Shown here: positions 34,505 to 43,323 of the stretch, one piece after another | Position numbering within the stretch: the stretch's first letter is position 1 | Layout: each line of letters starts with the position of its first letter | Assembly (NCBI RefSeq): GCF_000812465.1 | Contig: NZ_JWMA01000165.1 | Span: 62,001-126,000 of the forward strand | Length of the DNA stretch: 64,000 nucleotides | Direction of reading: 5' to 3' | Origin: Cupriavidus sp. IDO | GTDB lineage: Bacteria > Pseudomonadota > Gammaproteobacteria > Burkholderiales > Burkholderiaceae | The notes under the pieces: generated by a model | Database searches by the model: none | What the model was told of the DNA's origin: nothing | What the model saw: the letters and a program-made list of their open reading frames with translations, nothing else | Made by a program: the position numbers and the translations under genes

Positions 34505-35698
34505 ATGACGCTGCCACATGCCGCCGTCCCGCCGATCAGCTGGCTGATCGCACTGACGGTGTGCAATCACGTGGCATTCAACGCGAGCCGCGTGGTGGTG
34601 TCGCTGTTCGCCATCTCACTCAAGGCTTCCACCGTCACGCTCGGCATCCTGATGTCGCTGTATGCGTTGCTGCCGATGCTCCTTGCCATCCGCGCGGGCA
34701 AGCGGATCGACGAGATCGGCCCGCGCAAGCCGATGACGGCAGGCTCACTGATGGTGGTGGCGGGCACCCTGCTGCCGGCGGTCTGGCAAGACATCTCCGC
34801 GCTCTATTTCTCCTGTGCGCTGATCGGCGTGGGATTCATGCTGGTGCAAGTGGCCATGCAGTTGCTGATCGGGCAAGTTTCGACCAACGAGACCCGGCTG
34901 CGCAACTACACGCTGCATGCGCTGGGGCTGTCGATATCCGGCACGCTGGGGCCGGTGGTGATGGGCTATGTAATCGAGCATGCCGGCTTCCGCCCTGCAT
35001 TCCTTGTGCTGGTCGCGGTGGCACTGGCTGGCCAGGCCGGCCTGCAGCTGGTGCGCCCTCGCCTGCCGGCGCAGGGCGGCAATGCCGGGCGGATCGCTAT
35101 CGAAGACGGCAGCCGCCGCTCCACGCTTGACCTGCTGCAGCATCCCGAACTGCGCGCGGTCTTTATCGCCAGCGCCGTGCTGTCTGCCGCCTGGGACCTG
35201 CACGCTTTCCTGATCCCGATCCAGGGCTCGCGCATCGGGCTGTCGCCATCGTCGATCGGGTGGGTGCTGGGCGCGTTCGCCATCGCCACCTTTGCCATTC
35301 GGGTGGCCATGCCGATGGTCTCGCGCCGGCTGTCGGAGTGGAAGATCATCCGCATCGCGCTGATGGTCGGGGCGATGGCTTACCTGGTCTACCCCTTCGT
35401 CGCGCATTTCTGGCTGATGTGCAGCCTCGCATTTATCCTGGGCCTTGCCCTGGGCAGCGCGCAGCCGAACGTGATGAACATCCTCCACACCGTCTCGCCG
35501 AGCGGGCGCGCCGGCGAGGCACTGGGGCTGCGCTCCGCAGTGCTCAATACCAGCCAGGTGGTGTGGCCGCTGACATTCGGCGTGGTCGGCACGGCGCTGG
35601 GCATGCTGCCAATCTTCCTGTCGATGGCAGGGGCAATGGGCATGGCGGGCTATTACTCCCGCAATCAGACCAGCCGCAAGATCTCGCCGCCGGCCTGA
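34505..35698 (+). CDS. Major facilitator superfamily transporter
   Basis: A 397-residue MFS protein with 12 predicted membrane helices. The loop between helices 2 and 3 carries the family motif A-like sequence AGKRIDEIGPRKPM, and a long central loop near residues 185-210 divides the two halves. Substrate is not recognisable. The open frame extends to 34370, but the hydrophobic part begins just after ATG 34505, which I take as the start. A 16-bp palindrome lies upstream. pdxH follows after 128 bases on the same strand. Confidence 0.85.
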   Translation: MTLPHAAVPPISWLIALTVCNHVAFNASRVVVSLFAISLKASTVTLGILMSLYALLPMLLAIRAGKRIDEIGPRKPMTAGSLMVVAGTLLPAVWQDISALYFSCALIGVGFMLVQVAMQLLIGQVSTNETRLRNYTLHALGLSISGTLGPVVMGYVIEHAGFRPAFLVLVAVALAGQAGLQLVRPRLPAQGGNAGRIAIEDGSRRSTLDLLQHPELRAVFIASAVLSAAWDLHAFLIPIQGSRIGLSPSSIGWVLGAFAIATFAIRVAMPMVSRRLSEWKIIRIALMVGAMAYLVYPFVAHFWLMCSLAFILGLALGSAQPNVMNILHTVSPSGRAGEALGLRSAVLNTSQVVWPLTFGVVGTALGMLPIFLSMAGAMGMAGYYSRNQTSRKISPPA

Positions 35699-35826
35699 AA
35701 CTCTGTTGCCGCTTGTCCGGGCACAAATGCGGCCTGCAGCGCATTCGCTATACTCAAATCAGCCGGGCCCGCGTTCCTCCCCCGAGGCGCGCCATGTATC
35801 CCGTCCGACTTCAATTTGATTGCGAC

Positions 35827-36465
35827 ATGACTCAACTCGCCGACCTCCGCCGCACCTATGTCCTGGGCTCGCTTTCCGAAACCGACGTGGCCCCTGATCC
35901 GATCAGCCAGTTCAAGCGCTGGTTCGACGAGGCGATCACCGCCAAGCTGCCCGAGCCGAACGCCATGACACTGGCAACGGTCGATGCCGATGGCCAGCCG
36001 TCGGCGCGCATCGTGCTGCTCAAGGGCATGGACGAACGCGGCTTCACCTTCTTCACCAACTACGAGAGCCGCAAAGGGCTGGACCTGGCCGCGAACCCGC
36101 GCGCGGCACTGCTGTTCCACTGGGTACAGCTGGAACGCCAGGTGCGCGTGGAAGGCTACGTCGAAAAAGTCGACGAGGCCGAGAGCGACGCCTACTACGC
36201 ATCGCGGCCGCTTGGCTCCCGCCTGGGCGCCTGGGCCTCGGAGCAGAGCCGTGAAGTCACCGGCCGCGATGTGCTGGAGCAGCGCGAGGCGGATTTCCGC
36301 AGCAAGTTCGGCGAGAACCCGCCGCGTCCCGCGCATTGGGGCGGCTACCGGCTGGTCCCGACCGCGATCGAGTTCTGGCAAGGACGGCCGTCACGGCTGC
36401 ATGACCGCATCGCCTACCGGCTGCAGCCCGCCGGCAACTGGCAGATCGTCCGGCTTTCGCCCTGA
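35827..36465 (+). CDS. pdxH: Pyridoxamine/pyridoxine 5'-phosphate oxidase
   Basis: A 212-residue FMN enzyme making pyridoxal 5'-phosphate, the last step of vitamin B6 synthesis and salvage. FMN- and substrate-binding blocks are intact: ARIVLLKGMDERGFTFFTNY, LLFHWVQLERQVRVEG, ASRPLGSRLGAWAS and the C-terminal GGYRLVPTAIEFWQG with RLHDR. Length fits the family with ATG 35827. An in-frame ATG at 35794 has a better GAGG site and would add 11 residues, so the start is somewhat open. Confidence 0.96.
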   Translation: MTQLADLRRTYVLGSLSETDVAPDPISQFKRWFDEAITAKLPEPNAMTLATVDADGQPSARIVLLKGMDERGFTFFTNYESRKGLDLAANPRAALLFHWVQLERQVRVEGYVEKVDEAESDAYYASRPLGSRLGAWASEQSREVTGRDVLEQREADFRSKFGENPPRPAHWGGYRLVPTAIEFWQGRPSRLHDRIAYRLQPAGNWQIVRLSP

Positions 36466-36479
36466 GCCTGCTGGTTCCT

Positions 36480-36502
36480 GTCCGGCCCGGGCGCGGCCGG
36501 AC
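36480..36502 (+). terminator. Hairpin after pdxH
   Basis: GTCCGGCC, CGGGCGC, GGCCGGAC: a perfect 8-bp stem 15 bases after the pdxH stop with no T run; weak terminator or mRNA end stem. Confidence 0.4.
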
Positions 36503-36695
36503 GGTTCAGTCCCCGGGGCATTGAGGGGGTGCGCTGCACAAGCTTTGAAATTGGACTAAAGTGGGATAAGAGTCGCTTAGCTGATTGCTTCTGCAAGCAT
36601 TGCGCGACCAGGCTCCTGTGCGGGCGGCAATCCCGCCAGCCCCGCAGGAGGCGTTCGTTCGAAGAGTGTGCCGCAACCGTCAGGAGGGAAAGCGC

Positions 36696-37931
36696 ATGTT
36701 TTTCAAGCAAGCCCTGGACAAGCAACTGGACAACTGGATCGCCGACCTGCGCGAGAATGCCAACTTGCCGGTCAGTCTGCGCCTGTGGAATGGCAGCGAA
36801 TTTCCGCTGGGGCAGTTCGAAAAGCCCAACGTCACGCTGACCGTGCGTGAAGCGGCTGCCCTCCCCCTGCTGCTGACGCCAAGCCTGGACAACCTGGGCG
36901 AAGCCTACGTGCAGGGCAAGATCGACCTGGAAGGCAAGCTCACCGACATCATCGACGTGGGTTACCGCTTCTCGGCGGCCGCCAAGCGTCGCGCCGGCGG
37001 CGTGCTGAACAAGATGGCGCAGCATTTCACGCACACCAAGCAGGAAGACAAGGCGTCCATCCAGTATCACTACGACGTCTCCAATGATTTCTACAAGCTG
37101 TGGCTGGACCCGAACATGGTGTATTCATGCGCCTATTTCGAGAACGGCAATGAAGACCTGGCCACCGCGCAGCTGAAGAAGATCGACCACATCCTGACCA
37201 AGATCCGCCTCCAGCCGGGGCAGACGCTGCTGGACATCGGCTGTGGCTGGGGCGCGCTGGTGCTGCGCGCGGCGCAGAAGTTCAATGCGCGCTGCGTCGG
37301 CATAACGCTGTCGCAGAACCAGTTCGACCTGGCCACCGAACGTGTGCGCGCGGCGGGCCTGTCGGATCGGATCGAGATCCGACTGCAGGACTACCGCGAC
37401 ACTAGCGGCACCTTCGACCGCATCACCAGCGTCGGCATGTTCGAGCACGTGGGCAAGAAGAACCTGCCCGCCTACTTCGGCCGCATGCGCGAACTGCTCG
37501 CGGACGACGGCTTCGCCATGAACCACGGCATCACCGTGCCCGACCCGAGCGACGACCCGATGGACGGTTCGGATTTCATGGACCGCTACGTGTTCCCGCA
37601 GGGCGAGCTGCCGCACATCGGCCTGGTGCTGCGCACCTTGCAGGAAGGCGGGCTTGAAGCGTTCGACGTAGAATTGCTGCGGCGCCACTACGCGCGCACA
37701 CTGCATCACTGGGCCGACAATTTCGAGGCCAGGGGCGACACCATCCGCGAGATGGTCGGCGAAAAGAAATACCGCATCTGGCGCGTGTACCTGGCCGGCT
37801 GCGCCCATGCTTTCGATACCGACCAGATGTCGATCTACCAGGTGGTCTGCCACAAGGCCGGCAAGTCGTCCGCCACGCTGCCGTGGTCGCGCCGCTATAT
37901 CTACGAACATCCGATCGGCACGCCAGTTTGA
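36696..37931 (+). CDS. cfa: Cyclopropane-fatty-acyl-phospholipid synthase
   Basis: A 411-residue SAM-dependent enzyme that adds a methylene bridge to unsaturated membrane lipid chains, usually in stationary phase or acid stress. The SAM-binding motif DIGCGWGALVLRAA is near residue 175, with VGMFEHVG, the DRYVFPQGELP segment and the C-terminal FEARGDTIREMVGEKKYRIWRVYLAG-type region (quoted in part: RIWRVYLAGCAHAF). AGGAGGGAA upstream supports ATG 36696; the open frame from 36585 has no such site. The DUF72 gene overlaps its stop region. Confidence 0.95.
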   Translation: MFFKQALDKQLDNWIADLRENANLPVSLRLWNGSEFPLGQFEKPNVTLTVREAAALPLLLTPSLDNLGEAYVQGKIDLEGKLTDIIDVGYRFSAAAKRRAGGVLNKMAQHFTHTKQEDKASIQYHYDVSNDFYKLWLDPNMVYSCAYFENGNEDLATAQLKKIDHILTKIRLQPGQTLLDIGCGWGALVLRAAQKFNARCVGITLSQNQFDLATERVRAAGLSDRIEIRLQDYRDTSGTFDRITSVGMFEHVGKKNLPAYFGRMRELLADDGFAMNHGITVPDPSDDPMDGSDFMDRYVFPQGELPHIGLVLRTLQEGGLEAFDVELLRRHYARTLHHWADNFEARGDTIREMVGEKKYRIWRVYLAGCAHAFDTDQMSIYQVVCHKAGKSSATLPWSRRYIYEHPIGTPV

Positions 37932-39007
37932 CCTCAGACCTGTTCGGCGACCTGCTACCGCCAGCTTCATCACCGTCTCCCGTCACCGCCGCCTCCGCCC
38001 GGAGCGCGGCGGGTGTTGCTTCCGACAAGCCTGCGCGCGGCAAATCCGTGCGCCCGGCGCAGGCCAGCGCCGCACTGCAGGCGCTGGCCGCGCAGTTGCC
38101 GTCCAACCTGTACCTCGGCACATCTTCCTGGTCGTACAACGGCTGGGACGGGCTCGTGTATGAAGGCGAATACAGCGACAGCCTGCTGTCGCGCAAGGGA
38201 CTGGCCGCCTATTCTCAGCATCCGCTGCTGCGTGCAGCCGGGATCGACCGCGGCTTCTACGGACCGATTCCGCAGGCCGACTACCTGTCGTATGCCGCGC
38301 AGGTGCCGGAGCAGTTCCGCTTCCTGGTCAAGGCGCCCGCCAGCGTCTGCGATGCCTGGCTGCGCAGTTCCGATGGCGCCGGCCGGCTCGCCAACGCCGC
38401 CTTTCTCGATGCGGAAATCGCCATTCGCGATTTCGTCGTTCCCGCCACCAGCGGACTGGGCGCGAAGTGCGGGCCGCTGTTGTTCCAGCTGTCGCCATTA
38501 GGCAGCATGGCAGAGGACAGCGCGGGCTTCCTTGAAAAGCTGGATGCATTCCTGTCGGCGCTGCCGCGGCTCGATCCGAGCATCACGCCGCATGCCTGCT
38601 ACGCCGTGGAGATGCGCGACCCCGCCCTGCTGACGCCGCGCTATATCAAGCTGCTGCGCTCGCACGGCGTGCGCTTCTGCGTCTCGGCGCGCGACCGCCT
38701 GCCGCCGGTCCAGAGGCAGGCCGGCGCGCAGGCGCTGATGGATGCGGTCGAACCGGGCCCTCTGGTGCTGCGCTGGATGTTGCGCACCGGACGCGGCTAC
38801 GAGCAGGCCGAATCCGCCTATGCGCCGTTCAACCGGCTGGTCGAAGAAGAGCCCGAAACCCGCCACGCCATTGCCGACCTGGTTGCGCAGACGCTGCGCG
38901 CCGGGCAGCCCGCGACGGTCATCATCAGCAACAACGCCGAGGGCTCGGCCCCGCTCAGTTGCGTGCGGCTGGCCGAAGCCATCGCGGCCCGGCTGCAGGC
39001 AGCCTAA
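37928..39007 (+). CDS. DUF72 family protein
   Basis: A roughly 359-residue protein of the DUF72 (YecE) family, which has a TIM-barrel fold and no firm function. The conserved start LYLGTSSWSYNGWDGLVYEG lies about 45 residues in after a Pro/Ala-rich leader, and later blocks include FLVKAPASVCDAWL and CYAVEMRD. The start is uncertain: TTG 37928 overlaps the cfa stop (TTGA) and would give translational coupling, while GTG 37883 overlaps cfa by 49 bases. It converges on msrA, whose stop overlaps the end by 4 bases. Confidence 0.82.
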   Translation: MTSDLFGDLLPPASSPSPVTAASARSAAGVASDKPARGKSVRPAQASAALQALAAQLPSNLYLGTSSWSYNGWDGLVYEGEYSDSLLSRKGLAAYSQHPLLRAAGIDRGFYGPIPQADYLSYAAQVPEQFRFLVKAPASVCDAWLRSSDGAGRLANAAFLDAEIAIRDFVVPATSGLGAKCGPLLFQLSPLGSMAEDSAGFLEKLDAFLSALPRLDPSITPHACYAVEMRDPALLTPRYIKLLRSHGVRFCVSARDRLPPVQRQAGAQALMDAVEPGPLVLRWMLRTGRGYEQAESAYAPFNRLVEEEPETRHAIADLVAQTLRAGQPATVIISNNAEGSAPLSCVRLAEAIAARLQAA

Positions 39008-39546
39008 CGGCGCAGCTTGTTCGCGAACTTCTCGCGGAACTTGGCCAGCTTGGGCGAGATGACAAAAGCGCAGTAACCCTGGCTGGGGTGGTCCTGGTAG
39101 TAGTTCTGGTGACTGGCCTCGGCGCGCCAGTACGGCTGCTCGGGTTCGATCTGCGTCACGATCGGCGCATCGAAGGTCTTGTTGGCGACCAGCTCGCGCA
39201 TCACGTATTCCGCCACGGCGCGCTGCGCCTCCGAGTGCGTGAAGATGACCGAGCGATACTGCGTGCCGACGTCATTGCCCTGGCGGTTGAGCGTGGTCGG
39301 GTCGTGGATGGCAAAGAAGATCTCGATGATCTCCCGGTAGTTGATTACGGACGGGTCGAAGGTCACGCGCACCACTTCGGCGTGGCCGGTGTCGCCCTCG
39401 CAGATCTGCTGATAGGACGGATGACTCACATGTCCGCCGGTATAGCCGGACTCCACTGCCCGCACGCCGTCGACCTGTTGATACACAGCTTCCAGGCACC
39501 AGAAACATCCGCCACCCAGCGTCGCAACCTCAAGCCCGTGTTCCAT
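39004..39546 (-). CDS. msrA: Peptide methionine-S-sulfoxide reductase
   Basis: A 180-residue MsrA that repairs oxidised methionine in proteins. The catalytic Cys lies in GGGCFWCLEA near the N-terminus, with YTGGHVSHPSYQQICEGDTG and HAEVVRVTFDP following, and EPEQPYWRAEASHQNYYQ near the end, all typical. I chose ATG 39546 because GAGGGGG sits 8 bases upstream; ATG 39594 would add 16 residues without a ribosome binding site. It is read in the same direction as, and downstream of, the catabolic acyl-CoA ligase. Confidence 0.95.
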   Translation of the reverse strand: MEHGLEVATLGGGCFWCLEAVYQQVDGVRAVESGYTGGHVSHPSYQQICEGDTGHAEVVRVTFDPSVINYREIIEIFFAIHDPTTLNRQGNDVGTQYRSVIFTHSEAQRAVAEYVMRELVANKTFDAPIVTQIEPEQPYWRAEASHQNYYQDHPSQGYCAFVISPKLAKFREKFANKLRR

Positions 39547-39639
39547 ATCCGCCGCCCCCTCAAGGTGTTGTGTGGATGTAATGCCCTTAAGCATAAGCGC
39601 AGAACTGCAGTCGTGCTTGCGGAAAGCGCGGGGGAGACC

Positions 39640-41169
39640 TCACCGTGCGGGCTGGCGCGCCTCCAGCATGGCCCGCAACTGTGGCTTGAGCACCTTGCCA
39701 AGGGCGCTGCGGGGCATGTCGTCGAGCAGCACCACCTCGCGCGGCAGCTTGAAGCGGGCCACGCGTTCGGCCAGCGCCTCGCGCAGGATGACGCCCTCCA
39801 GCGCGGCACGGTCGGCACCCGGCGCCGGCACGATCACGGCTACCGGCACCTCGCCCCAGCGCGGGTCCGGCACGCCCACCACGGCACACTCCTGCACACC
39901 GGGCATGCCGACCAGCACGTTCTCGATCTCGGCCGGGTAGATATTCTCGCCACCGGAGATGATCATGTCCTTGCTGCGGCCAACCACTTCGATGCAGCCG
40001 TCGGCGTCCCGGTGCGCCAGGTCGCCCGAATGGAACCAGCCATCCACGAAGCTGGCATCCTGCCGCGCCCAGTAGCCCTGCATCACGTTGGCACCGCGCA
40101 CCCACAGCTCGCCGACCGCGCCCTGCGGCACTTCCTCGCCATCCGCGCCGACCAGCCGCACTTCCGCCTCGGGCTGCGGCCAGCCCGCGTAGCCCGGCCG
40201 GGCCATCGCCTGATCGAGCCGCAGCACCACGGACACCGGCCCGGTCTCGGTGGCGCCATAGACTTGCCCGAGCGGCACGCCGCGCGCGTGGAAGGCTTCG
40301 ATATAGGCGAGCGGGATGGTCGACGAACCCGCCATCACGCCGCGCAGCGATGACAGGTCGGCATCGGCCCAATCCGGGTGTTCCAGCACCGCGCGCAGCG
40401 TCGCCGGGACCATCAGCGACAGCGTCGGCCGCTGCCGCGCCACGGCGTCGAGCCAGCCGCCCGGGGTGAAGCGGTCGTGCAGCGTCACCTGCGCACCGGC
40501 CAGCAATGCCGGCAGCGTCTGGATGCACAGGCCGCCGACATGAAACATCGGCAGCACCGACAGGATGTGGTCATCCGCGCGCATGCCATGCGCCCACCAG
40601 CTCGCCCGCGCATTGGCCAGCAGGCCCGCCTGCGTGTGCACCGCGCCCTTTGGCTTGCCCGTGGTGCCCGAGGTGTAGGCAAGCAGCACCGGCGCATCGT
40701 CGGGCACGGGCGCGAAAGCGAGGCCGAACGGGGCCGGCTGCGCGATCAGGCGGTCGATGTGCGCGCATGCGGCTTTCCCGCTCGCGACGGCACTGGCCAT
40801 GTCCGCGTGGGAATCATCGTGAAAGATCGCGCGCAAGCCGGCATGCTCCGCGATGGCACGCAATTCCGGCACCGCCAGCCTGAAATTCATCGGCACGAAC
40901 ATCGCCCCGATGCGTGCGCAGGCAAACAGCATCGCCAGCTGCAGCTCGTGGTTGAGGCTCAGCGTACCGACGCGATCGCCGGGCTGGATGCCCCACGTGC
41001 CGGCCAGGTGTGCGGACACGCGCTCCACGCGCCGCCACAGCTTTCCGTAGGAGAACGTACGGCCCAGGTACTGAAGTGCCGGGCGCCGTGTTGTCTCGCT
41101 GGCATGCCGGTACAGCAAGGCCGGCAAGGTGCCAAGACCGGCGGCCCCGGGGCGCAGGGCACCGCTCAT
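39640..41169 (-). CDS. AMP-forming acyl-CoA ligase of the NicX-like cluster
   Basis: A 509-residue adenylate-forming CoA ligase. Motifs are complete: YTSGTTGKPKGAVHTQ near residue 165, QVYGATETGP in the middle, WFHSGDLAHRDADGC and the C-terminal PRSALGKVLKPQLR with the catalytic Lys. The overall look is of the o-succinylbenzoate/aromatic or medium-chain acid CoA ligase branch. Its ATG overlaps the stop of the acyl-CoA-dehydrogenase-like gene (ATGA), so the two are translationally coupled. It is the last gene of the four-gene catabolic unit and probably activates the acid substrate or a ring-opened product. Confidence 0.9.
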   Translation of the reverse strand: MSGALRPGAAGLGTLPALLYRHASETTRRPALQYLGRTFSYGKLWRRVERVSAHLAGTWGIQPGDRVGTLSLNHELQLAMLFACARIGAMFVPMNFRLAVPELRAIAEHAGLRAIFHDDSHADMASAVASGKAACAHIDRLIAQPAPFGLAFAPVPDDAPVLLAYTSGTTGKPKGAVHTQAGLLANARASWWAHGMRADDHILSVLPMFHVGGLCIQTLPALLAGAQVTLHDRFTPGGWLDAVARQRPTLSLMVPATLRAVLEHPDWADADLSSLRGVMAGSSTIPLAYIEAFHARGVPLGQVYGATETGPVSVVLRLDQAMARPGYAGWPQPEAEVRLVGADGEEVPQGAVGELWVRGANVMQGYWARQDASFVDGWFHSGDLAHRDADGCIEVVGRSKDMIISGGENIYPAEIENVLVGMPGVQECAVVGVPDPRWGEVPVAVIVPAPGADRAALEGVILREALAERVARFKLPREVVLLDDMPRSALGKVLKPQLRAMLEARQPAR

Positions 41170-42410
41170 TCGTCGCGCTCGCCGGATTCGTACAGCGTTT
41201 CGCGGCCCATGCGGTCAAGGATCAGTTCGGCCGTCCACGGCAGCATCAGCGCACCGCAGCGCGAATCGCGATAGAGGCGTTCCAGCGGCAGGTCCTTCAG
41301 CATCGATTGTCCGCCGCAAGTACGAATGGCGAGGCGCGCGATATCGTTGGCGCCCTCCATCACTGAATAGTGCGCCGCGTACAGGCGCATCCGTTCGTCC
41401 TTGGTCGGGTTCGGCTTCGCCTCATGAATGACGCGCCAGAAGATCGAACGCATGTTCTCCAGCTGGATGCGCATCTGCGCCACCGCGATCTGCTTGGTCG
41501 GGTACATGCGGCGCTTCACCGGCGGCTGGCCGGGGACTTCTCCGCGCAGGTACTGCACGGTGAAATCGTAGGCGGCCTGCGCCACGCCGAGGTAGGTGGG
41601 CGACAGCGTGAAGAACATCGCCGGCCAGGTCTGCGCCGCCTTGAAGTAGACGCCGCGCGGCATCAGCTGCTCCTGGTCGGGTACGAACACGTCCTTGAGC
41701 AGCAGCGTGCGCGACACCGTGCCGCGCATGCCCATCGGGTCCCACTCGCCCGCGACGGTGAGGCCCGGCGCCTTGCCCGGAACGGCGATATACAGCGTAT
41801 CGCGCATGTCCGGATGCTGGTCGCCGCGGTCCTCGGTGCAAAGAATGCCGTAGTAGTCGGCGGCGCCAGACAGCGACGCGAAGATCTTGCGGCCATTGAG
41901 CACCCAGCCGCCGTCGACCTTGCGCGCGGTGGTGCCGAACGGCGCCTTGCCGGCCGCCGCCGCCGAGCCTTCCGAGAACGGCTGGGCATAGACCGCGCCG
42001 TCGCGCACCACGCGCGCGAAATGCAACTCGCGGCGGGCTTCGTGCTCGGCCCGCTGTTCCGCTGTCATCCCGATGCCGTCCGACAGCATGCCCGTCCACA
42101 TCGTCGAGCAGATGTGCATGTTGTAGGTCAGCGCGGTCGCGCCGCAGTAGCGGCCGATCTCCGCGCCCACCATGCAATAGGTGGCAAAATCCGCGCCCTC
42201 GCCGCCGAAGGCCTTCGGCACGCACAGCGCCAGCAGGCCCGCGCCGCGCAGGTCGTCGTAGTTGGCGAACGGGAAGCTCGCCTCGCGGTCCCATTGCGCG
42301 GCGCGCGGCGCGAAGTTCTCACGTCCGAGCTGATTGACCAGCGTCAGCAGGCGCACCTGCTGGTCCGAGAAATCGGCGGTGCCGACGGCGGGGATGAAAT
42401 CGAGTGGCAT
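41166..42410 (-). CDS. Acyl-CoA dehydrogenase-fold flavoprotein lacking the usual catalytic Glu
   Basis: A 414-residue member of the acyl-CoA dehydrogenase superfamily, with the FAD-binding middle domain (GGWVLNGRKIFASLSGAADY, WDPMGMRGTVSRT) and C-terminal helical domain (LERLYRDSRCGALMLPWTAE). In ordinary members the catalytic base is the Glu of a YEGT-like motif near the C-terminus or a Glu in the helix before GxAQ; here these places read MLPWTAEL and KAAQTWPAMFF. Such proteins may instead work as flavin monooxygenases with a flavin reductase, and one is encoded just across the divergent promoter. Overlaps the ligase gene by 4 bases. Confidence 0.85.
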   Translation of the reverse strand: MPLDFIPAVGTADFSDQQVRLLTLVNQLGRENFAPRAAQWDREASFPFANYDDLRGAGLLALCVPKAFGGEGADFATYCMVGAEIGRYCGATALTYNMHICSTMWTGMLSDGIGMTAEQRAEHEARRELHFARVVRDGAVYAQPFSEGSAAAAGKAPFGTTARKVDGGWVLNGRKIFASLSGAADYYGILCTEDRGDQHPDMRDTLYIAVPGKAPGLTVAGEWDPMGMRGTVSRTLLLKDVFVPDQEQLMPRGVYFKAAQTWPAMFFTLSPTYLGVAQAAYDFTVQYLRGEVPGQPPVKRRMYPTKQIAVAQMRIQLENMRSIFWRVIHEAKPNPTKDERMRLYAAHYSVMEGANDIARLAIRTCGGQSMLKDLPLERLYRDSRCGALMLPWTAELILDRMGRETLYESGERDE

Positions 42411-42504
42411 GTCGCAGTCTCCAGTGCGCCATCACCTGCGGGTCGGCGCGGATATCGTTCTTGTTCCCGCCGCGCCTCGCCTGCCGACGCAGCGGAGCGC
42501 GAGT

Positions 42505-43323
42505 TCAGTGCACGGGGAAATGCCGGCGCAGGAAATCGAGCACGGCGTCGTTGAACGGCGCCGGGCGCTCCATGCAGGCCAGATGACCTACATCGGGCAG
42601 GCACACGTACTCGGCGCCCGGAATGCGTTGCGCCATCCGCGCCATCACCTCGGGCGCGGCATTGCTGTCATGCTCGCCGGCAAGCGCCAGCACCGGCACG
42701 GCGATTCGAGTCAGCGCGTCGCGCTGGTTGAAGCGCACCAGCGCGCCAAGCGCGGCGCGATACGTTGCCGCCGGAACCGCCGCCATCACGGCAGTGGCAA
42801 AGGCCACGGCCTGCGCATCGGCATCGGGCGCGACCATCGTGCGGACCAGTCCCTGCGCCATTTCCGCCATGCTCTTGCCGGCGTCGAGTGGCGCCGTGCG
42901 CGCAGCCACGAAGTCGCGCTGCCATTGCCCGTCGCCCTTGCCGAAGGCGGGCGAGGTGCCGGACAGCACCATGCCGTCGATCAATGCCGGCGTGGTGGCG
43001 CAGGCCTGCTGCGCGACCATGCCGCCCATGCTGTGGCCAAGCAGCACCACGCGGCGGCCGGCATCGCGCTCGGCCTGCAACAGCGGTTGCAGCGCGCTCG
43101 CCAGGCCGTCGAAGTCATAGGGGTTGATCATGGCGCTGTCGCCGTAGCCGGGCATATCCCAGGCCACGGCGCGATAGCCGGCCTGCGCCAGCGCCTCGCC
43201 CTGCGCCGGCCATGCGGCCTTGCCGCCGCCGATGCCATGCAACATGACGACCGCGACCGGGCCGTCGCCCCACGCAAGCGTACCCATGCCGTTGGGATGC
43301 CGCAAAACCACGGGCGCACTCAT
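42505..43323 (-). CDS. Alpha/beta hydrolase, NicD-like
   Basis: A 272-residue alpha/beta hydrolase with nucleophile Ser in LLGHSMGGMVAQQ (near residue 96), an oxyanion segment VVMLHGIGGGKAAW and a C-terminal His in LPDVGHLACMERP. The active-site layout is that of carboxylic ester or amide hydrolases such as NicD (N-formylmaleamate deformylase). Because its ATG overlaps the stop of the NicX-like dioxygenase gene by 4 bases, a role in cleaving the ring-opened product is likely; that is inference from context. The next gene starts 94 bases further on. Confidence 0.85.
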   Translation of the reverse strand: MSAPVVLRHPNGMGTLAWGDGPVAVVMLHGIGGGKAAWPAQGEALAQAGYRAVAWDMPGYGDSAMINPYDFDGLASALQPLLQAERDAGRRVVLLGHSMGGMVAQQACATTPALIDGMVLSGTSPAFGKGDGQWQRDFVAARTAPLDAGKSMAEMAQGLVRTMVAPDADAQAVAFATAVMAAVPAATYRAALGALVRFNQRDALTRIAVPVLALAGEHDSNAAPEVMARMAQRIPGAEYVCLPDVGHLACMERPAPFNDAVLDFLRRHFPVH

